NCBI GenBank assembly: GCA_011316305.1
Contig: SAUG01000052.1
Span: 248,001-312,000, forward strand
DNA: 64,000 nt
Direction: 5' to 3'
Origin: Rusavskia elegans
Taxonomy: Eukaryota; Ascomycota; Lecanoromycetes; Teloschistales; Teloschistaceae
Shown here one piece after another: positions 46,387 to 57,447 of this stretch. Position 1 is the stretch's first letter, and each line of letters opens with the position of its first letter. Below the pieces are notes generated by a model that saw nothing but the letters and a program-made list of their open reading frames with translations, was not told where the DNA came from and ran no database searches. A program made the position numbers and the translations under genes.

Positions 46387-48000
46387 TCATTCGTCTACGT
46401 CCGCAACTTCGATCTCCTCCACTCCCCCATTCCGGGCGGCTGCTTCTTCTGCGAGCTTCTCCGCTCTGGCCTTCTCCTCTAAGCCCTTCAGTTTCTCCCT
46501 GCCCTCTTCCGTTGTCCCATCAATCACCTCTTCCTCCACACTCAACATCCCGCCTTCTCCCAATTTCTCCACTACCTCTTCCGCCTCTTCCACGCTCATT
46601 TTCCCAAGGACATCATTCACTTTGGCCAGCTCCCCACTTTCAAGTGCCCTTTGTAGACCGGGCGGGAACGTCTCGAATATTTCCCGAGCTTTTACCTCGA
46701 CCTCCTCGGTTGGGGACTCGGATGGAATATTGATGTGTATGCTTGTATTGGGATCAACTGCGTGAAGTTGAATTTGCTCGGTCTCGGTAGCCTTGGAATT
46801 GGATTCTTTCTCTTTGGCGAGTTCTGCACATCGAGAGCGAATCCGAGCATATGTGGTGTTGACATCTTCTTGAAACACTTTCTGAGCTTGATGTCCAGCA
46901 GTGGTAATCCTAATATAATTTTAGTGTCGTTGATTGCGGTGAAAGTTGAGGGTATGCAGTGTTTACCGCTTGAAGAAAAGCCCTACCCCGTCCCTACCTA
47001 GAGAGCGACAATACTGCAAGAGTAAGGCTTGATGGACGCATTGTTTTGCGACTTCCGGCTTTCCGTCCATCTGGGCATTGAAACCTTGAACAAGAAGCCC
47101 ATCCGTTTCTCGCTCGGCTACTACTGCGTGGTTCTCAGAGATGAACTGCAAGCATTGCTTGTAGTCGCCCATCTTGATCTTTGCGAATGCCTTGCCCAAC
47201 TCGGTCGGCTCAATGTGCTCATCATCGTCCTCATCATTCAAGACCTCTGACATCTTCTGCACCGGCTCATCGACATCTGCTTCAGCACCCGACGACTGCC
47301 CAGCACTATCCATCCTTCTCAGGGAATCTTTCTTCAATGCTCCCGGGTTCAGGACTTCGGCAGTCTCTGGCTTCGATGTCGTTGCAGGTTTTGGTTTCTC
47401 TTTTTCTTTCGCTACCGACGAGACACTGAAGCCCGTATGTATACTGTCACTCGTGATTTTCTTCCCCTCTTCTTTTTCAAGCTCCGCCAACTTCTGATGC
47501 AGCTCGACTTGTAATCCGTTCACCTTCTTCTTGTGCCCCTCAACGCCCTTCACATAGCTCTGGAACCAGTCTTGGGGATTGTCCCCCAATTCTTTCTTGA
47601 CCTGATCGACCAGGCTAGCCATCATGACTGAGTAGCGCGGCTCTTCTGTCTGTGTGTGTACGCCTTGCGGAGGCTTGGGAGGTATATCATCAGCACCGTC
47701 GCCTGCACAGTCCATCAAAGCTTGCATCATGAAATCATCTGGGTTTACACCTGGTGCAGTGGCCTGTTGCGTGTGCTCTTGCAAGCTGTGGAGAAGCTTA
47801 TCGATACGCTGGAGTAGGCCATCGTTGATGATCCTCTCGTACTTCAGCGTATTGATTTGGTGCCGCCGTTCAAACCTTTGCTGGTGTATTTGATTCTGCT
47901 TCGCTCTGATAAAGGAGCGTTTGTCGACATTTGGGTGGACTTCGATGTCCGAGTCGTCCGAGAGTTCAAGAGCATCCCACTTGCTGTAATTTACTACCAT
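46387..48000 (-). CDS. CDC37: Hsp90 co-chaperone Cdc37
   Basis: Exons 48000-46967 and 46909-46387 (57-nt intron) encode 518 aa. Cdc37 loads protein kinases onto Hsp90 in the cytosol. The N-terminus VVNYSKWDALELSDDSDIEV carries the conserved casein-kinase-2-type serine context, followed by RSFIRAKQNQIHQQRFERR. The central Hsp90-binding domain includes YKQCLQFISENHAVVAERET. Exon 2 restores GHQAQKVFQEDVNTTYARI and an acidic/basic C-terminal domain. It is longer than many relatives because of low-complexity linkers. It is divergent from RRP8 (189 bp between starts). Confidence 0.96.
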
Positions 48001-48189
48001 GGTGATGAGTGACTAGGAAGTTGCAAAACTGCACGGTTTCTATACTATGGTTTGGATATCGAGGCCTCGAGGTTCGCCTACGTCACGTTAAGACATTTTA
48101 ACCCCGGTTTCCCGGACTTAAGCTTTTGGAAATCTCGAAGCCGAACAACAATAATTCCTCTAACCTGCGTTGTCCGTTGGTAGAGCAAT
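48001..48189. promoter_or_regulatory. Shared divergent promoter, CDC37 / RRP8
   Basis: Only 189 bp separate the two ATGs, so the promoters must overlap. No motif is claimed. Confidence 0.6.
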
Positions 48190-49920
48190 ATGTTTGCTGT
48201 TCCGGGTTGGTCTGTCTCAGCTAGTCAACTCAAGCTACAACAGGAATCGAGGCGCAAGGGGAAGACGGCTAAAGCAGACGACAATGGCCAGTTCGCGGTT
48301 GAGGAAAAAAAGTCAAAGAAGAGAAAACGAGGTCACAACGGGTCCAATGGCACCGAAGTCACAAACGACAATGTTGCAGATCTATGGCAGAAACATATAG
48401 AGGGCAAGAGTTTGCCACAGAAGACTGAAGATGAGAACCCACCGAAGAAAAAGAACAAGCGAGTACGAAAACAGAAAGTCAAGGATTCAGTAGATGCTGG
48501 TAAAGAGAACTACTCTCGGGAGGCTCAAGGCAAGAAACATATTTCTAACCAGGTTCTGCCAATGACCAATGACCCAGAAAAGCGCACGCCAGCACCCACA
48601 AATACCTCAGCAGCCCCTCAAAACCGCAAGACCAAGAACAAGCAGCGGAAAGCTAAAGGCCATGAGAAGTCCCAACCAAAAGACCCAGAAGCCTCTCCTC
48701 CACTCCGACCATCGATGATCCAATCCACCTCAAAACCAGCGGCCACCACACCCGCCACATCTCTACCTCCAGCACCTCCACCTCTCCCCTCAAATGCAAA
48801 ACTCACACCCCTTCAAACGGCCATGCGCGTCAAACTCATCACCGCACGTTTCCGACACCTTAACCAAACTCTCTACACCACTCCCTCCACCCACGCCTCC
48901 ACCCTCTTTTCCTCCAACCCCGAAGCGTTCGCCTCCTACCATGCCGGTTTCCGAACTCAAGTCGCCAGCTGGCCTTCCAACCCGGTCGAAATCTTCATCG
49001 AGGAGATCAAGACAAGGGGCGCATCAGGTGGACCGAGAAGTCAAAAGCAACTATGGCGGGCGGAAAAGAAAAAGAAGGGGGAAAAGAAGGGGGAAAATAA
49101 TTCCGATACTCAACATGGGGTAGCCAAAGTGCCAGAAGAGAATGCGGGGGAGTTCACAAAGATCGATCCCCTCCCTCGCCATTTCCAGACGAAAATATGC
49201 ACCGTTGTCGACCTCGGCTGCGGCGATGCACATCTCCACGCTTCTCTCATGCCGCTGACCGACTCCCTTAGCCTGAAACTGCAATCCTTTGACCTCGCTC
49301 CCGGCGCTGGACCTAATGCTCATCTCATTACCGTATCTGATATCGCGGAACTCCCACTTGCGGACAACAGTGTGGACGTGGCGATATTCTGTCTGGCATT
49401 GATGGGCACGAATTGGATTGATTTCGTAGTCGAGGCGGCGAGAGTTGTGAGGGTGGGCGGTGAGTGTTGGGTTGGGGAAGTGAGGTCTAGGTTTGCAGGG
49501 ACAAAGGATATCGAGAAGCTGAAAGGGGAGAAGCGAGGGAAGGGCAGTAAGGAGAAGAAGAGGAAGAAGAAAGGGGGTGAAGAAGAAGAAGAAGATGAGC
49601 TGAAGAAGGTGGGTGCGCCGATACTGGTGGAAGAGGAGGAGATGCTCGCTGGGGGGAAGCAAGGGAAATCGAAAGAGCAGGAGACTGATGTGGGGCCGTT
49701 TTTGGAAGTCTTCCGGAAACGGGGGTTTGTGCTGAAGGGGGAAGTGGATATGGGGAACAAGATGTTTGTCCGGATAAGATTCGCGAGGGTTAGGGATCAG
49801 GGTGCTGTTGGGCCGAAACGGCAGGATGGACCAAAGTTTGTGGAGAAGGATGATGGAGAGGAATTGGATCCCGAGGTGGAGGCTAAGGTATTGAAGCCGT
49901 GCGTGTATAAGACGAGGTGA
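48190..49920 (+). CDS. RRP8: Ribosomal RNA-processing protein 8 (25S rRNA m1A methyltransferase)
   Basis: A single-exon 576-aa protein. Rrp8 is the nucleolar enzyme that makes N1-methyladenosine in 25S rRNA. Residues 1-~200 are Lys-rich and disordered, typical of nucleolar proteins. The family core starts at LTPLQTAMRVKLITARFRHL, and the SAM fold shows VVDLGCGDAHLHASL, LKLQSFDLAP, SDIAELPLADNSVDVAIFCL and ALMGTNWIDFVVEAARV. A Lys/Glu-rich insertion (about residues 440-500) sits between the motifs and the final FRKRGFVLKGEVDMGNKMFV segment. It starts at the first ATG, giving MFAVPGWSVS, a conserved Rrp8 opening. Confidence 0.95.
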   Translation: MFAVPGWSVSASQLKLQQESRRKGKTAKADDNGQFAVEEKKSKKRKRGHNGSNGTEVTNDNVADLWQKHIEGKSLPQKTEDENPPKKKNKRVRKQKVKDSVDAGKENYSREAQGKKHISNQVLPMTNDPEKRTPAPTNTSAAPQNRKTKNKQRKAKGHEKSQPKDPEASPPLRPSMIQSTSKPAATTPATSLPPAPPPLPSNAKLTPLQTAMRVKLITARFRHLNQTLYTTPSTHASTLFSSNPEAFASYHAGFRTQVASWPSNPVEIFIEEIKTRGASGGPRSQKQLWRAEKKKKGEKKGENNSDTQHGVAKVPEENAGEFTKIDPLPRHFQTKICTVVDLGCGDAHLHASLMPLTDSLSLKLQSFDLAPGAGPNAHLITVSDIAELPLADNSVDVAIFCLALMGTNWIDFVVEAARVVRVGGECWVGEVRSRFAGTKDIEKLKGEKRGKGSKEKKRKKKGGEEEEEDELKKVGAPILVEEEEMLAGGKQGKSKEQETDVGPFLEVFRKRGFVLKGEVDMGNKMFVRIRFARVRDQGAVGPKRQDGPKFVEKDDGEELDPEVEAKVLKPCVYKTR

Positions 49921-51856
49921 CGAGATTTGAGAGCATGATCTGACGAGGATTGATGTGAAAGATATTGCAGTATGCTCATCGAATGGAGTGCTTATGAAGT
50001 TACAGACTATGCTTGGGTATGTACCCTCTTGAGGCCTCGAAAAACTAGCTTCATCATATGGTTTGCAACACGCTTCTCATGTTCACGACCATCATCCTTT
50101 CACTCCTAGTAGTAGATATGATCACCTTTCCCGCTAAGATTTCGGATACAGGGGCTTGTCGTAGTGACAGGCGATCGCAATAAGGTGTACAAACGTCGAT
50201 ACCTCGACGTAGATTGTCGTTGAATCGATTTCCTAGATCTTAAACTGTAATCGCCCATGAAACTGTTCGCAGTTGCTATGTGACCTAAAGTGACCCCTAT
50301 ATCGAAACGGAACAATCGGGTTGAGACTTACGTCTTTCGTTCAGAGACGTCCTCACCAGGCAAGTACGGATTTGGCAAATCCTCCAATCCGTCAAAGAGG
50401 GTCCAGACTCGAGACGTGATAGAGCCTTAAGCTTAAGCCTCGGTGCAGAAGTATGCCAATTCAGTTGTCCAACGTTTCGCCCACCGAAGTCTCGACGTCG
50501 ACGGATGCTGCCCTTTCAAAGGTCTAGAATTAGAGCCTGAGCTGGAGCCTCATCTCCAACACTAAGGTAGTCCTAGCAGATCGTTCATGAACGTGTTGGT
50601 CGACTTCCAACATAATGCCTGATTTAGCGTGGTGCTCTGGCTCTTCCCTGGCATTTTTGGAAGGCAAGCACATAACCTGGCAGTAAGGGCGGACTCGAAG
50701 CTATCAATGCAGAGACCCGTTGGCCTTGTTTGTTCGAGAGGTTGGATCAGGTCACCAGCACTGCCCACGAGAGATATGCTTCACAATAATAGTAGTAGCG
50801 ATGGCCGATGTAAGTTGTAGCTCACTTGAGAAATGACTACATCAGGCACAATGTGAGAGTGTCTTTGGGAGTTGGTGGCGAAACAGCCGAGTCGATGACT
50901 AGCCTGTTAGCCACGACAGGCATTCTTTTTGAAACAAGCAAGATGGCCCACAAAAGACAAGCTGATAATGAACACACATGACGCACTGGAGGCATAATCC
51001 GCTGGGAGATGCAGAAGTTGGAAGAGGACTTTGAGGAAGGCTCGACGAGATATCACACCGATTTGACGACAGCATTATTATTCGCCGTCCATGAGAGCAA
51101 TTTTCTCCGATCCTTTCGAGGCTGCATACTGATGATATTTGGACACTATCGAAATGGGCGTGCTGGGGGTAGGTAGTACGGGACGACGGGTAGGTAGTAG
51201 TAGACACGAGCAAGATAGTGGAGCTTTTGATGTGGCGGGACTGTCTGAGAGGCAGAGTGCAGTTGTTCAATTAAGCTCTCTAGTCTCCAACAAGTAACGT
51301 GGTGCAATTACTGTCACCTTCCGATTGGTGTCGGCGGAGGAGAGATCCGTCGCTTGGCGGTGCTTGGAGTGCTTGTGTTTCGATGGTGTTTCTTGGTTGT
51401 ACGGAGTACTCTGTCATGCAGGGAAATAAAAGTCAGCCAGTCAAGATGCCCATGCCATGGATCTGACGGAAGGCTTTAGAGGCATCCCACCGGGGGTCTC
51501 TTCTGAGTTCAGCCAGTGGGTGAGCCATGGTTGATAAGAACAGCGATGGACAGGTGCGACACACCACCAACAGGAAGAAATATGGCTCGAGTCCAATGAG
51601 ATGATGGGAATGGAGGATGGGTGTGGTGTGTTGTCTGACCGCACTCGTTGTAATAATTATGACGTTCTACCTCGCTCTACTTCACCACTTTACCACCAGA
51701 TGCAGTCCTGCATATATCTTTAGTATCCCGTCATCCACTTCATCTTCTTTCTTCACAGCATCCTTCCCCGCATCCAGCGCTCTCTTCCGTGCTCCCATCC
51801 TCCCCTGCGCTTCGGCGTCCCCCCTTCCGACTACAACCTCCCCTCCCCCCCCCATC
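49921..51856. other. 1.9-kb region upstream of the MFS gene
   Basis: Contains repeat B copy 3 (50154-50250) and the MFS promoter. The last ~150 bp before the MFS ATG (51700-51856) form a C/T-rich leader typical of well-expressed fungal genes. No other gene is supported. Confidence 0.5.
50154..50250. repeat. Dispersed repeat B, copy 3
   Basis: The most diverged copy. It shares ttgtcgtagtgaca, gatcgcaataagg-tgtaca and cgatacctcgacg with copies 1 and 2 in the same order. Confidence 0.5.
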
Positions 51857-53629
51857 ATGGACATCACTCGACCCAACATTGCCTCGGCCACTGAGCCCGC
51901 TGGTGCACCTTCCGATAGTTCCTCCAACACCAAGGCCGATGAGATCGGTGCTGCTGCCCCCACCTTTGGCGAGAAGGGCTCCTTCAGCCCTGATGAGCGC
52001 ATCGAAATCACCGAAGAAGACTGCTACGATGAGCTCGGCTTTTGTTTCTCTACCACTAAAAAATGGACCATCCTGTCCATCGTCTTCCTCGTCCAGGTTT
52101 CCATGAACTTCAACACCAGTCTGTACTCCAATGCCGTTCCCGGCATCAGTGAGCAGTTCGGTGTCAGCAAGCAGGCTGCTCGTGCTGGTGCCGCCATCTT
52201 CCTGGTCACCTACGCCTTCGGATGCGAACTTTGGGCTCCCTGGAGCGAAGAATTCGGTCGCAAGCCAATCCTGCAACTCAGTATGCTCTTCGTCAATCTC
52301 TTCCAGCTTCCCGTCGCCCTGGCCCCCAACTTTGCTTCCGTCATGGTTGGCCGTGCCCTGGGTGGTCTCTCCACTGCCGGCGGTTCCGTCACGCTCGGCA
52401 TGGTCGCCGACATGTGGGAACCAGACAACCAGCAGTACGCCGTTGCCTTTATCGTCTTCTCCTCCGTGGGCGGCTCCGTTTTTGGGCCCATCATCGGTGG
52501 CTTCAGCGAAAAGTACCTCGACTGGACCTGGAGCATCTGGCTTCAGCTCATCTTCGGTGTCGCCGTCCAGGCTGCCCATCTTTTGCTCGTGCCCGAAACC
52601 CGTACCACCATCATGATGAACCGCATCGCCAAGAAGCGACGTGCGAGCGGCGAGCAACCCAACATCTATGGCCCCGACGAGATCAGACCCTTCAAGGAAC
52701 GCTTTTCCATGAAGGAGATCCTGGTGGTCTGGATCCGTCCCTTCCGCATGTTCCTTACCGAGCCAATCGTCTTGACCCTGTCGCTTCTGTCCGGCTTCAG
52801 CGATGCGCTCATCTTCATGTTCATCCAGTCCTTTGCCCTGGTTTACGAGCAGTGGCACTTTGGCATCGTCGCCATCGGTCTTGCTTTTATCCCACTCTTG
52901 ATCGGCTACTTCCTCGCCTGGTTCATCTTCATTCCGTCCATCAAACGTAACATCCGACAGCGAAAAGCACGTCCCAACGATGAGAAGGCTCAATACGAAT
53001 CACGTCTGTGGTTCCTGCTCTTCACCGCACCATGCCTCCCAATCGGTCTCATTGGCTTTGCCTGGACGAGTGGCGGCCCTCCCATCCACTGGATGGGGTC
53101 AATGGTTTTCCAAGCCATCGTGGGAATTGCAAACTACAGCATCTACATGGCGACGATCGATTACATGATCTGCGCCTACGGTCCTTACTCTGCCTCGGCG
53201 ACCGGGGGCAACGGCTGGGCTCGAGATTTCCTTGCCGGTGTCTTGACCGTTCCCGCCACCCCCTTCTTTACCAACATCGGTGGCGAAAGGCATCTTGAGA
53301 TAGCATCGACCATTCTCTTCGCCATCTCCGTCTTGCTTGTTGGGTTCGTCTACTGGGTGTACTGGTACGGACCGACTCTCCGGAAACGTTCGCCATTCGC
53401 TCAGCAATTGCACCAAGCGAGGGAGGAGAGCGGAGGTAGAAGAATGTCCCACGTATCATACGGTGGCTCCACCCGTGGAATGGGTTCGCGCAGCGCCAGT
53501 TATGCTCCGAAAGCTGGTAGCACCACCGGGACTCAGCTACCTGGTGTTGACGCGAAGGATCAGAATTATGCGCAGAGGAGGCTTGCCGAAATCTCAAAGG
53601 AGCAGGACGAAGGAAGTGCTACTGTCTAG
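51857..53629 (+). CDS. MFS drug/polyamine:H+ antiporter (DHA1-type)
   Basis: An intronless 590-aa transporter with 12 predicted membrane segments. The ~75-residue cytosolic N-terminus is acidic. TM1 starts at KKWTILSIVFLVQVSMNFNT. The MFS signature between TM2 and TM3 is WAPWSEEFGRKP. GRALGGLSTAGGSVTLGMVAD and a GPIIGGF turn follow, typical of the DHA1 exporters. VPETRTTIMMNRIAKKRR marks the central loop. The C-terminal tail is Ser/Gly/Arg-rich. It exports drugs, polyamines or a metabolite across the plasma membrane; the substrate is unknown. It is followed on the same strand by the P450 (562 bp). The ATG at 51857 sits in a tcATGg context after a pyrimidine-rich leader, so the longer upstream frame was not used. 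Confidence 0.93.
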   Translation: MDITRPNIASATEPAGAPSDSSSNTKADEIGAAAPTFGEKGSFSPDERIEITEEDCYDELGFCFSTTKKWTILSIVFLVQVSMNFNTSLYSNAVPGISEQFGVSKQAARAGAAIFLVTYAFGCELWAPWSEEFGRKPILQLSMLFVNLFQLPVALAPNFASVMVGRALGGLSTAGGSVTLGMVADMWEPDNQQYAVAFIVFSSVGGSVFGPIIGGFSEKYLDWTWSIWLQLIFGVAVQAAHLLLVPETRTTIMMNRIAKKRRASGEQPNIYGPDEIRPFKERFSMKEILVVWIRPFRMFLTEPIVLTLSLLSGFSDALIFMFIQSFALVYEQWHFGIVAIGLAFIPLLIGYFLAWFIFIPSIKRNIRQRKARPNDEKAQYESRLWFLLFTAPCLPIGLIGFAWTSGGPPIHWMGSMVFQAIVGIANYSIYMATIDYMICAYGPYSASATGGNGWARDFLAGVLTVPATPFFTNIGGERHLEIASTILFAISVLLVGFVYWVYWYGPTLRKRSPFAQQLHQAREESGGRRMSHVSYGGSTRGMGSRSASYAPKAGSTTGTQLPGVDAKDQNYAQRRLAEISKEQDEGSATV

Positions 53630-54191
53630 GAGGATTTCCAATGGCGCCAATGTCAGTCAGGATGAGGGCGGGGAACAAACGTCGGAGATGTGGCAATCTC
53701 GTTGCAGTACATGGGTACGGAGACTTCTGTGTTTGGTTTATGCTTCATGACGATACCCGTGAATTCCAGTTGGACATTATGCTGGAGCTTCCGCTCAATG
53801 AATAATAATGTCGTCTTGAAAACGTGATGCTCTTGTGTCTAAGCGGCTATCTACTCCAGGGCTCAAGGCTTATCACTACCCACCATAAATCTCGACATTT
53901 GAACAGTCAATTCGAAAGTCCACGAGTCAAGCTATGTTGTTTATTTTTGGTTCGTCCCGGACCGATCAATGCCATGCTCGTCCTCCGGGAGGGTAACATA
54001 ATCCTGGGCAATGTTTTGTTGCACAATGGCACTTGACTTAGCGCCAACACGGAGGTTGCTGTTGAACGGCTAGATCATGCGAAGGAAGGAAATGAGGAGG
54101 ATCACCTGGCTGATCTTGCGGACTATAAGAAGACTCTTTTTCTTGCATTGCCTGTCTTTGACGAGTCTCCAATCCTGAACCTTACCGTACC
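53630..54191. other. Spacer between MFS and P450 genes
   Basis: 562 bp, holding the MFS 3' flank and P450 promoter. No ORF is supported. Confidence 0.5.
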
Positions 54192-55955
54192 ATGGTGGCA
54201 ATGGAGACGGAAAAGTTTGGAACAGTCGCCATCACGGTGACATTTGTTGCGACCCTGCTCATCACAGCGAATTACTTCTTCGGGCCCAAGTATGATCCGA
54301 GAGAACCTCCAGTCATCCATCAGAAGGTTCCCTACATTGGCCACGTCATAGGCCTGCTCCAGTATGGGTTGAGGTACTTCGAAGTCCTCAGGTCAGTGAC
54401 GCCCCATCGCAGAATTTCGGGGTCCTAATGCCATTGCAGTACGAAGCATCCATTGCCGGCTTTCACTCTCCAAACATTGGGCAAGAGGATCTACGTCGTC
54501 AATTCACCCGACTTGATCGCCGCTGTCCAGAAAAATGCCAAAGCTCTCAGTTTCAACCCTTTCGTGTCTTTTATGTCGCCCAGGATTTTCGATGCTGGCG
54601 ACGAGGCCAATGCCATCATTGATGACAACATCGATGGCGAGAAGGGCCAATGGGGGCTGTTATATGACATCTCTAGGGGCATGCACAACGCGTTGGCACC
54701 GAGCAGCTCGTTGGATTGGATGACAAAAACAATGCTAACCAAATTGGAGGAATACATCGAGCCTTTGGGATTGGCCAAGGGCGACCTTGAGATGGACTTG
54801 TACAAATGGGTCAGAAAGGCCATCACTGTCGCTAGCACAGAAGCTGTGGGCATACACAACCCAGGCATCTCTACGTGGCATCGATTGACCAGCTCATGTA
54901 GGTCTACGGTCCTAAGAATCCATTCAACCACGATGCTGGACTTGAAGATGCCTTCTGGTAAGCATGTCCCACCGGCAAATAAGTCCCACATGCAGAACTA
55001 AATAACCGCTGCATGCAGGGACTTCGAAAGCGACATCACTATGATCCTCTTCGGCATCGCCCCATCGATAACGGCCCGAAAAGGGTACAATGCCCGAAAG
55101 AGGTTTGTAGCAGGACTCAGCGATTATTTCAAAGACAATGGACCCGAGACTGGCTCCGATCTGATCAAGGCTCGCTGGGAAGGGAACAAAAAGTATGGCA
55201 CGGAGCAATATGCTGCAGCCTTCGAAATCGGTGATCTTATCGGTGTTCTTATCAATGCAACCCCTTCCTTCTTTTGGATGCTTCTCCATATCTACTCCAG
55301 ACCTACCTTCCTCGACGAGCTCAGAGCTGAGATTGCTAATGCCACTGAATCTACAACCACCGGCAAGACAATAACCCAAAGTATCGTCGTCTCGAAATTG
55401 AAGGAACACTGTCCCCTCCTCCTTTCCACCTACCAAGAAACCCTCCGCCTTCAAACCCACAACACTTCCTCCCGTTGGGTCACCAAAGATACAGTGATCG
55501 CCGATCAATATCTTCTTAAAGCTGGCAACGTTATTCAGATGCCCGGCTACCCCGTTCACACGATGCCCTCGATTTGGGGACCTGACGTTGAGTCCTTCAA
55601 TCCGCACCGCTTCATGAAGATAGAAAAGAAATCGAAGGAGAAGTCACCAAAGCAGCATCCGGCATCATTCCGCACCTTTGGCGGCGGAGCAACACTATGC
55701 CCAGGGAGACATTTTGCCACGGCAGAACTCTGCGCTGCGACTGCGATGATGGTGATGAGATTTGACCTCGAACCTGTGGATAACGGCGGGGTTTGGGTGA
55801 TTCCACGCTACAAATATGGAAGAGTGGCAAGTGCAGTACCACCGCCGGATAGTGACGTCAAGGTGAAGATAAGGATCAGAAAAGGGATGGAGGACGTGAG
55901 TTGGAGGTTTGGTTTTGAGGGAAGTGTGAGTAAATTCGAGGTCTTTGGTGGGTAA
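54192..55955 (+). CDS. Cytochrome P450, CYP7/CYP8-like
   Basis: Exons 54192-54391, 54440-54845, 54902-54957 and 55019-55955 encode 532 aa. A hydrophobic N-terminal anchor (VAITVTFVATLLITANYFF) is followed by VPYIGHVIGLL. The K-helix ExxR is in YQETLRLQ, the PERF-like motif in ESFNPHRFM, and the heme loop is FRTFGGGATLCPGRHFA with Cys448. The I-helix lacks the usual AGxxT; it reads LIGVLINATPSFFWMLL, which resembles the Asn/Pro I-helix of CYP7 and CYP8 enzymes. A 56-nt exon (VYGPKNPFNHDAGLEDAF) joins TEA to WDFESDITMILFG. The substrate is unknown; sterol-, lipid- or metabolite-directed oxidation is possible. It lies between an exporter and a secreted protein gene. Confidence 0.94.
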
Positions 55956-56784
55956 ATGTGCTATCGTTTGATTTTCATGATACCCTCTTCTACCTTCGCA
56001 AAAACGCAAGCACGCTCTTCTTGGCCTTTGCATAGCATACTGCTAACACCATGAGCTTTTGGGTTGCCTCCATCTCTCTTTCTTTTCGTCCTTTTGTGGT
56101 TGGAGAATTTCGAAAATTCGCTCATCTCGTTCCACGAGCGACGTGCTTTGTTGCTCAGAAACGCAAGCATGAAGTTGTCTCTCCGCCTTGTATCTACACT
56201 GAATTACTTTTTCGAACTAGTGTCAACCTGGCCTTTATCTTTGGGTGGCTCCATAGTTGTACTATATCCTCTAGCGATGTTGTTGCAGCACCGAGCGAAC
56301 CCGAAAGGCCATCAGGCCACTTGATCAACAGTCCTCTCGGACAGTATTGTGTCTGAGTTTACGATTTGTCTTCCAGCTCTGTACGCGGGTATCAATCATA
56401 GATTATTCGAGCTCTATGACGCCAAAGCGAGAGTGGATTGCCGACAACTTTTCAGACCTTCTCACCCCAATCTACCAAGATCGCTCTAAATTGTAAGTTG
56501 CTACTATTGGTGAGGATTGCCAATGTAGTGGAATGCCAAGGGGCGAGTCGCCTATACAATTCTTATTCGTCTGTTTCTTGAGGAAAACGAGGGACACCCA
56601 AACTAATCAATCTTCCGACGGGAATCATATGCGCGTTGCCGGAAGACACCATAAAACGACCATTCATCCAAAGCGCAGTGGGTGCGACAACTTAATGGAT
56701 TCGAGCACGAGCTCAGAAGGGTTCCCATGACCAAGAGTCCTCAAATCTGAACAATCTGCTCTCTTGGGTGCAAAGCCCCGAATC
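55956..56784. other. Spacer between P450 and secreted-protein genes
   Basis: 829 bp without a supported gene. Frames near 56051-56356 (+) are open but show no signal peptide or motif. Confidence 0.5.
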
Positions 56785-57447
56785 ATGCACGGTAAGAAGC
56801 CCTGCCATACGACTACCAGTCCATTAAGCTAACATCAAAGCACAGTAACAAGCCTCCTGCTCGCCCTCACCCCATTCCTCTCCGCTCTCCCTACCAGCAC
56901 AAACGCCCTCCCATCCCCATCCCCCGAGATCAACGCAACTTCATCCTCCACCCCGCTCGTCCGCCGCGGCGGCGAAACCGTCCGATACGAATGGAACGAA
57001 AACCCGAAACACAGAGGCACCCTCCACTGCTTCACAACCGGGACCTTCACAACCGCCAGCTTCATCGCGCGCGCCCCCGTCATCCGTTCCGTCTGCGGCT
57101 ACTCGCCGCGCGACAACGCCACGAGCTTCACATACGAACCCTTGGCCAACGGAACCTATCCTCACCAGTATATCCGGATCGGATCCCCGATCGGCAAGAG
57201 CTGGTATGGGTTCGAGGATGTGCTGTGGTATGATATGCAGTTGCAGGGACGCACGCATGCGGGGTATGGGGAGTGTCAGTGGGCGATTGAGAAGGTGGTG
57301 AGTGAGGGTGGTGGGTGTCCTTGGGGGGGAAATACGGGGAAGGCGAGTCAGGGGGGTTGGTTCCAGTTTGAGGATGATGGGACGACGTTTGGGGTGGATC
57401 CGACGTTTGAGAGTTTGAGTGGGAGGTCGAGGAGTGAGGGGCAGTGA
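56785..57447 (+). CDS. Small secreted protein with four cysteines
   Basis: Exon 1 is only 7 nt (ATG CAC G, 56785-56791). After a 54-nt intron with a gctaac branch, exon 2 (56846-57447) completes 202 aa. The spliced N-terminus MHVTSLLLALTPFLSALPTS is a clear signal peptide, and without the splice there is no ATG for it. The mature part has four Cys (LHCFT, SVCGY, GECQW, GGCPW), enough for two disulfides, and NAT/NGT glycosylation sequons. It is rich in Gly, Trp and Tyr. No known domain is recognised. Size and composition fit the class of small secreted proteins that includes candidate effectors, but nothing proves such a role. Confidence 0.75.

Noticed and set aside
51740..52993. 417-codon open frame antisense to the MFS transporter
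   Set aside because: Its low-complexity Gly/Asp/Glu composition is the mirror of GC-rich coding sequence on the other strand; it has no motif.
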